Assembly: GCA_964036155.1 (NCBI GenBank)
Contig: OZ038422.1
Span: 78,267,201 to 78,331,200 of the forward strand
Direction of reading: 5' to 3'
DNA from: Diploscapter coronatus
Taxonomy: Eukaryota; Nematoda; Chromadorea; Rhabditida; Rhabditidae
DNA length: 64,000 nucleotides
The notes below the pieces were generated by a model. The model ran no database searches. It was not told the origin of the DNA and worked only from the letters and a program-made list of their open reading frames with translations. Of this stretch, positions 60,183-64,000 are shown piece by piece (position 1 is the first letter of the stretch; the number at the start of each line of letters is the position of its first letter). Both the position numbers and the translations under genes were made by a program.

Positions 60183-62960
60183 ATGAGCGACTCAGGAGTG
60201 TCCGTAGACGGGGGCGACGCGCTGAAGGAGGCCACTCTGGGCGATGTGGACCAGTGGATCGAGCAGCTCTACGACTTCAAGATCCTCTCCGAGAGCGATA
60301 TCAGAGCACTCTGCGTCAAGGTTTGAACACTTCAACTTTTAAAAGGATCAAAAGTGGTGAATTTGGAAAGAATGTATTTTTTTCTGGATCACGTCTTCTT
60401 AACAAAGTTTTCCTGGCCAAAATATAAACAAAAGTACATTTTAGAGCAGAAAACAAAATATTTTTAAAAAAAACTTTCAGGCAACGGAAATCTTCAAATC
60501 GGAGTCGAACGTGCAGGAAGTGCAGTGCCCCGTGACGGTGTGCGGCGACGTGCATGGACAGTTCTACGACCTGATCGAGTTGTTCAGAATGGGCGGCAGG
60601 GCCCCCGACACCAACTACCTGTTCATGGGCGACTATGTTGATAGGTAAAAAAATTTTAAAAGTAATATTTAAGGTTAGTGGCATTCTCTCCCAAAATATT
60701 CCCCAGAAAAAACGTCTTATTTCGTCTTTTGAACCTGGAAAACTAAACTCCATTGAGAGAACGTCACTTATGCACCAAATTTGGGTGTTGTGCTTTTTAG
60801 CCCAAGTACCTAGATTTGTAAAAAATTCAAGAAAACTTCGAAAAGTTTCTTTTTCGTTTTACAAATCACCTCATCCATATATCTGAAGTTTCTTAAAAAT
60901 ATTTTCCAGAGGATTCTACTCGGTGGAAACAGTCACTCTACTCGTTTGTCTCAAGGTAAACTTTAATTTTATTCATTGTGAAGGAGAGACGCCTTGAATA
61001 GAAAATATTCAACATTTAATGAATTTCTTGAAACGCATATGAAAAGTTCGAATTTTTCAGAAACATAAGGCGTAGAACATTTTTAGATGTGTATGACTTC
61101 GATGATATAATTTTGTGAAATTTTAAGTTCCTGAACCAAAGACGGAAAATTGCACACATTCTCGAGCATTTATGAATTCTCTGAAACATATCCAAAAATA
61201 GTTGTTATTTTTGCTAACTTTAATTTTGAATCGTTTAGGTGCGTTACCCGAACCGCGTGACGATCCTGAGAGGAAATCACGAGTCGCGTCAGATTACTCA
61301 GGTATGTTTTTAAAGAAAAACCAAATTTATAAGTTTTAAATTTACTATTTCTTTATTAAGAATCACCCAAATTGTTAGTTATTGTTTTTAAAAGAGATTT
61401 AAAATTTCAGGTGTACGGTTTTTACGACGAGTGCCTGCGAAAGTACGGCTCGGCCAACGTGTGGCGCATGTACACCGAGCTGTTCGACTACATGCCTTTG
61501 GCAAGTTGAAAACTTTTCTAAGAGAACTTTCCCGATTTAATTTGGACAATTTTCCTGGAAATTTTTGCCATGTTTCATAAATTCGCAATTTTGTTGTTTT
61601 ATTTCTAAATTTAGTAGATAGGTATCAGTTTTATCCGAATTCAAGCTTCTCAAAACATACAATTTTTGTTTGTAGATTGGATTTTTGAGATATCTGATTA
61701 AAACGCGTAATTCCAGACGGCCCTGGTGAACGGCGAAGTGTTCTGTCTGCACGGCGGCCTGTCGCCTGTCATCGAGACCCTCGACCACATTCGCACGCTC
61801 GACAGATTCCAGGAAGTTAGCAATATTTTTCAAAATCTCTTTTCTGTCTAAATTTATCTCGATTGGAAAATTGATGTTTGCTTATGATCAACTCGTCAAA
61901 TATTTCATTCAGTTATCAGGAAACTATGAAACCTATTCGAAATTGAAATAATCTCGACTTTTCAGGTGCCGCATGAAGGCCCAATGTGCGATTTGCTGTG
62001 GTGAGTAACGATTTTTATTTGATAGATAGATTAGACAGGCGGCTAATAGAGATTTGTCGTCACAAAAGAATAACTTGAAAATTTAAGACCTCTAGTCTTA
62101 CGGTAGCTATAAAGTGGATTCTGAATTTCAGGTCGGACCCGGATGAGCGTCTTGGTTGGGGCATATCTCCGAGGGGCGCGGGCTACACGTTCGGCCACGA
62201 CTGCAGCGAAACGTTCAACGACGCCAACGGACTCTCCCTCATCTCCAGGGCTCATCAACTCGTCATGGAGGTGGGAAAATTCTAATCTTGTAGAAAAACT
62301 GCTTTCTAAAGCATCTATCATGAATATGTGAAAGATATCTATTTTGAATTTGATAAAAACGTTCTAGACGAATCACTATTATTTGCATTTAAAATTTGAA
62401 GTTATGATTTGCTTGAAACATATCCAAAGCCACAGATCAAGGTTCATTTCAATTTTGATACTTTCGGATAAAATCGATTGCTATGCTCGAGATCCAAGGT
62501 ATTATGTCTTATTGAATATATCGAAGAAAATATTTTAAGTCGGCATCACAATCGATTTTTCAGGGCTACAGCTGGTCGCACGAACGCAAGGTGGTGACTG
62601 TGTTCTCAGCGCCGAACTACTGCTATCGCTGCGGCAATCAGGCCTCCATCGTCGAACTCGATGACCAACTCAAGTACAGCTTTATTCAGGTAAAAATCCG
62701 ATTTTCTTCGATTTAATTTAATAATAAAAGACGACGAGTTATTTGATTTGTATTTCATTATTTCTCATATATTGAAGGCGATAGAATTCAATAGGGCTCA
62801 AACATGAGATAGAATAATTTTCGAGCTCTTGAATCTAGTAGAATACGAAGGAGTAAGAAGTCAACTAAAATATTAAAATTTCTTTCAGTTCGATTCGGCC
62901 CCTGTGAAGAACGGTCAATGCAACGTGAGCAGCCGCCGCACACCCGACTATTTCCTCTGA
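60183..62960 (+). CDS. let-92: Protein phosphatase 2A catalytic subunit
   Basis: Ten exons encode 323 residues: 60183-60320, 60481-60644, 60910-60955, 61239-61301, 61411-61500, 61717-61815, 61966-62000, 62132-62270, 62564-62689, 62889-62960. The metal-site motifs are intact: GDVHGQ (68-73), GDYVDRG (96-102), RGNHESR (127-133), HGGLSP, SRAHQLV and [10 protein letters not shown]. The C-terminus TPDYFL is the PP2A signature whose leucine is methylated; together with [13 protein letters not shown] it argues for PP2A, not PP4 or PP6. The N-terminus is about 12 residues longer than in human PP2Ac and several core positions differ from usual metazoan forms, so a diverged paralogue is possible. Intron 5 appears to be GC-AG (TTG|GCAAGT). 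AATAAA lies near 63166. Confidence 0.95.
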
Positions 62961-64000
62961 AACTCGGAAAGGCGACTGGAAGACTAGAAGACAAACACCC
63001 AGACCAAAACGCAACCAATCCAAACGGGTCGACCCGAAACAAGCATTCTATGGAATTTCAGGCAAATCACTCATTTCCCCTGAATTTCTCAAACGACTTT
63101 TCATCCCACTTTCTTTTCTTCAATCTTAAAAATGACCTGATTTCTATTTTCATGCGTTTTGAACCAAATAAACCTGAATTGATCTCTATAGGATTTTCAA
63201 ATTTATCTTTGTTGGTTTACTTAACCTTTGAAATAGTTTACACTATTTTAATCATTTTTGAAGAAAAAGCAAGTCACTGATATTACTTTTTCTGATCTGA
63301 TAATGTGGTGCTAGCGGCAAGTTTCGGAGTTTTTTCCTATCGAAGTGGATTCCAAATTTTGGAAAATTTCACTTTTTCCCTTTCTCAGGTGATCAACCCT
63401 TTTTCTACCGCACTCATTCCAAGCTCAAAAATATCCTTTCTTTTCCATATCGGGTTTCTGAAGTCGGAACATGTCTGTTTTTCGTTTCTTGTGATACCCT
63501 TTCGCAATTCACTCGAGTTATTTATTTATCTTCTTGTTGTCGTGGATTTTTTTATTCGTTTGTCTAGAAGTTATTGTCTTTGAAGTAAAGTTATTCTTGC
63601 TGAAATTGATGGTTCTCGAAAAATTGCATTGTTTTGATGGCAATTGATATCTGCAGATTTTATCTCTTGCATTTCAGGGAATTGCTATATTTTCGGAGAA
63701 GGCACAGTAGGGAAATTATCGTTTTTGAAGAAATCATCTTTTGGAGAAAAACGACCACAATGTAGTCAGCTGTGACAAACAATTGTACTTTGTACTTGAG
63801 AAGAAAGAGTTCGCGAAAAGGAGAGGAAGATAAGAAATCGAGGTCAACAGGGGGTTAGGAAGATTTACTCCAATAAGCCTCCGACTTTGTTTATCAGTCT
63901 TGAAAGTCCGGGGGTTTTCAAGATTTTTGTTCGAATTTTACTTGTTTTTCAGTTGAAAATTTCTAGAGTTTTAAAAGTTTGCTAACTTTTCTAGTTTCGA
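62961..64000. other. 3' flank of PP2A, no further gene seen
   Basis: The 3' untranslated region and downstream DNA. Open frames at 62918-63280 and 63305-63583 (plus) are low-complexity and hydrophobic without supported start or splice context. The window ends before another gene is evident. Confidence 0.5.

Noticed and set aside
61411..61500. Assignment of the phosphatase to PP4
   Set aside because: The TPDYFL tail and [13 protein letters not shown] region match PP2A better than PP4.

Overview
The window looks like nuclear DNA of a nematode. It is AT-rich, its genes are split by many short introns (mostly 41-250 bp) with TTTCAG-type acceptors, and several start codons lie 4-50 bases downstream of an unpaired TTTCAG/CGCAG acceptor, as expected for spliced-leader trans-splicing. 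It also carries a 12-cysteine DB module (a nematode domain) and two serpentine chemoreceptor-type genes. No rRNA, tRNA, CRISPR or prokaryotic operon signal was seen. I rebuilt 17 spliced genes by hand. Exon phases agree across almost all of about 155 introns, so most boundaries should be right to the base; none is confirmed by transcripts, and 5' ends are the weakest part.

Layout. 1-2.8 kb: no convincing gene. 2.86-7.1 kb (-): DB-module protein with a long low-complexity N-terminal part. 7.1-11.5 kb: gene-poor, with two foldback elements. 11.5-12.7 kb (+): compact F-box/kelch gene. 13.9-25.0 kb (-): three conserved genes in one orientation: Arp1/centractin, the mitochondrial AAA ATPase ATAD3, and dynein light chain roadblock. 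26-33.2 kb (+): one intact-looking and one interrupted 7TM chemoreceptor gene, with an unknown secreted-protein gene (-) between them. 34.9-40.4 kb (-): two Nudix hydrolase paralogues with N-terminal signal or anchor sequences, then a second copy of the unknown secreted protein. 40.6-41.3 kb (+): small secreted protein. 42.4-44.7 kb (+): dihydropyrimidinase. 45.7-50.8 kb (-): protein combining an RRM, an F-box and leucine-rich repeats. 51.4-52.8 kb (+): RNF11-like RING ligase. 55.3-60.0 kb (-): NPL4, divergently paired with PP2A catalytic subunit (+, 60.2-63.0 kb).

How the genes relate. Most conserved genes are housekeeping: dynein/dynactin transport (Arp1, roadblock), mitochondrial membrane organisation (ATAD3), pyrimidine catabolism, ubiquitin handling (NPL4, RNF11-like and two F-box proteins) and PP2A signalling. 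The accessory part is 26-41 kb: chemoreceptors, duplicated secreted proteins of unknown family, and Nudix enzymes that appear to enter the secretory pathway. This block also holds the splicing oddities: one copy of each duplicated pair has a non-AG acceptor at a position where its sister copy is canonical. Across the window many donors start GTC and three introns appear to be GC-AG.
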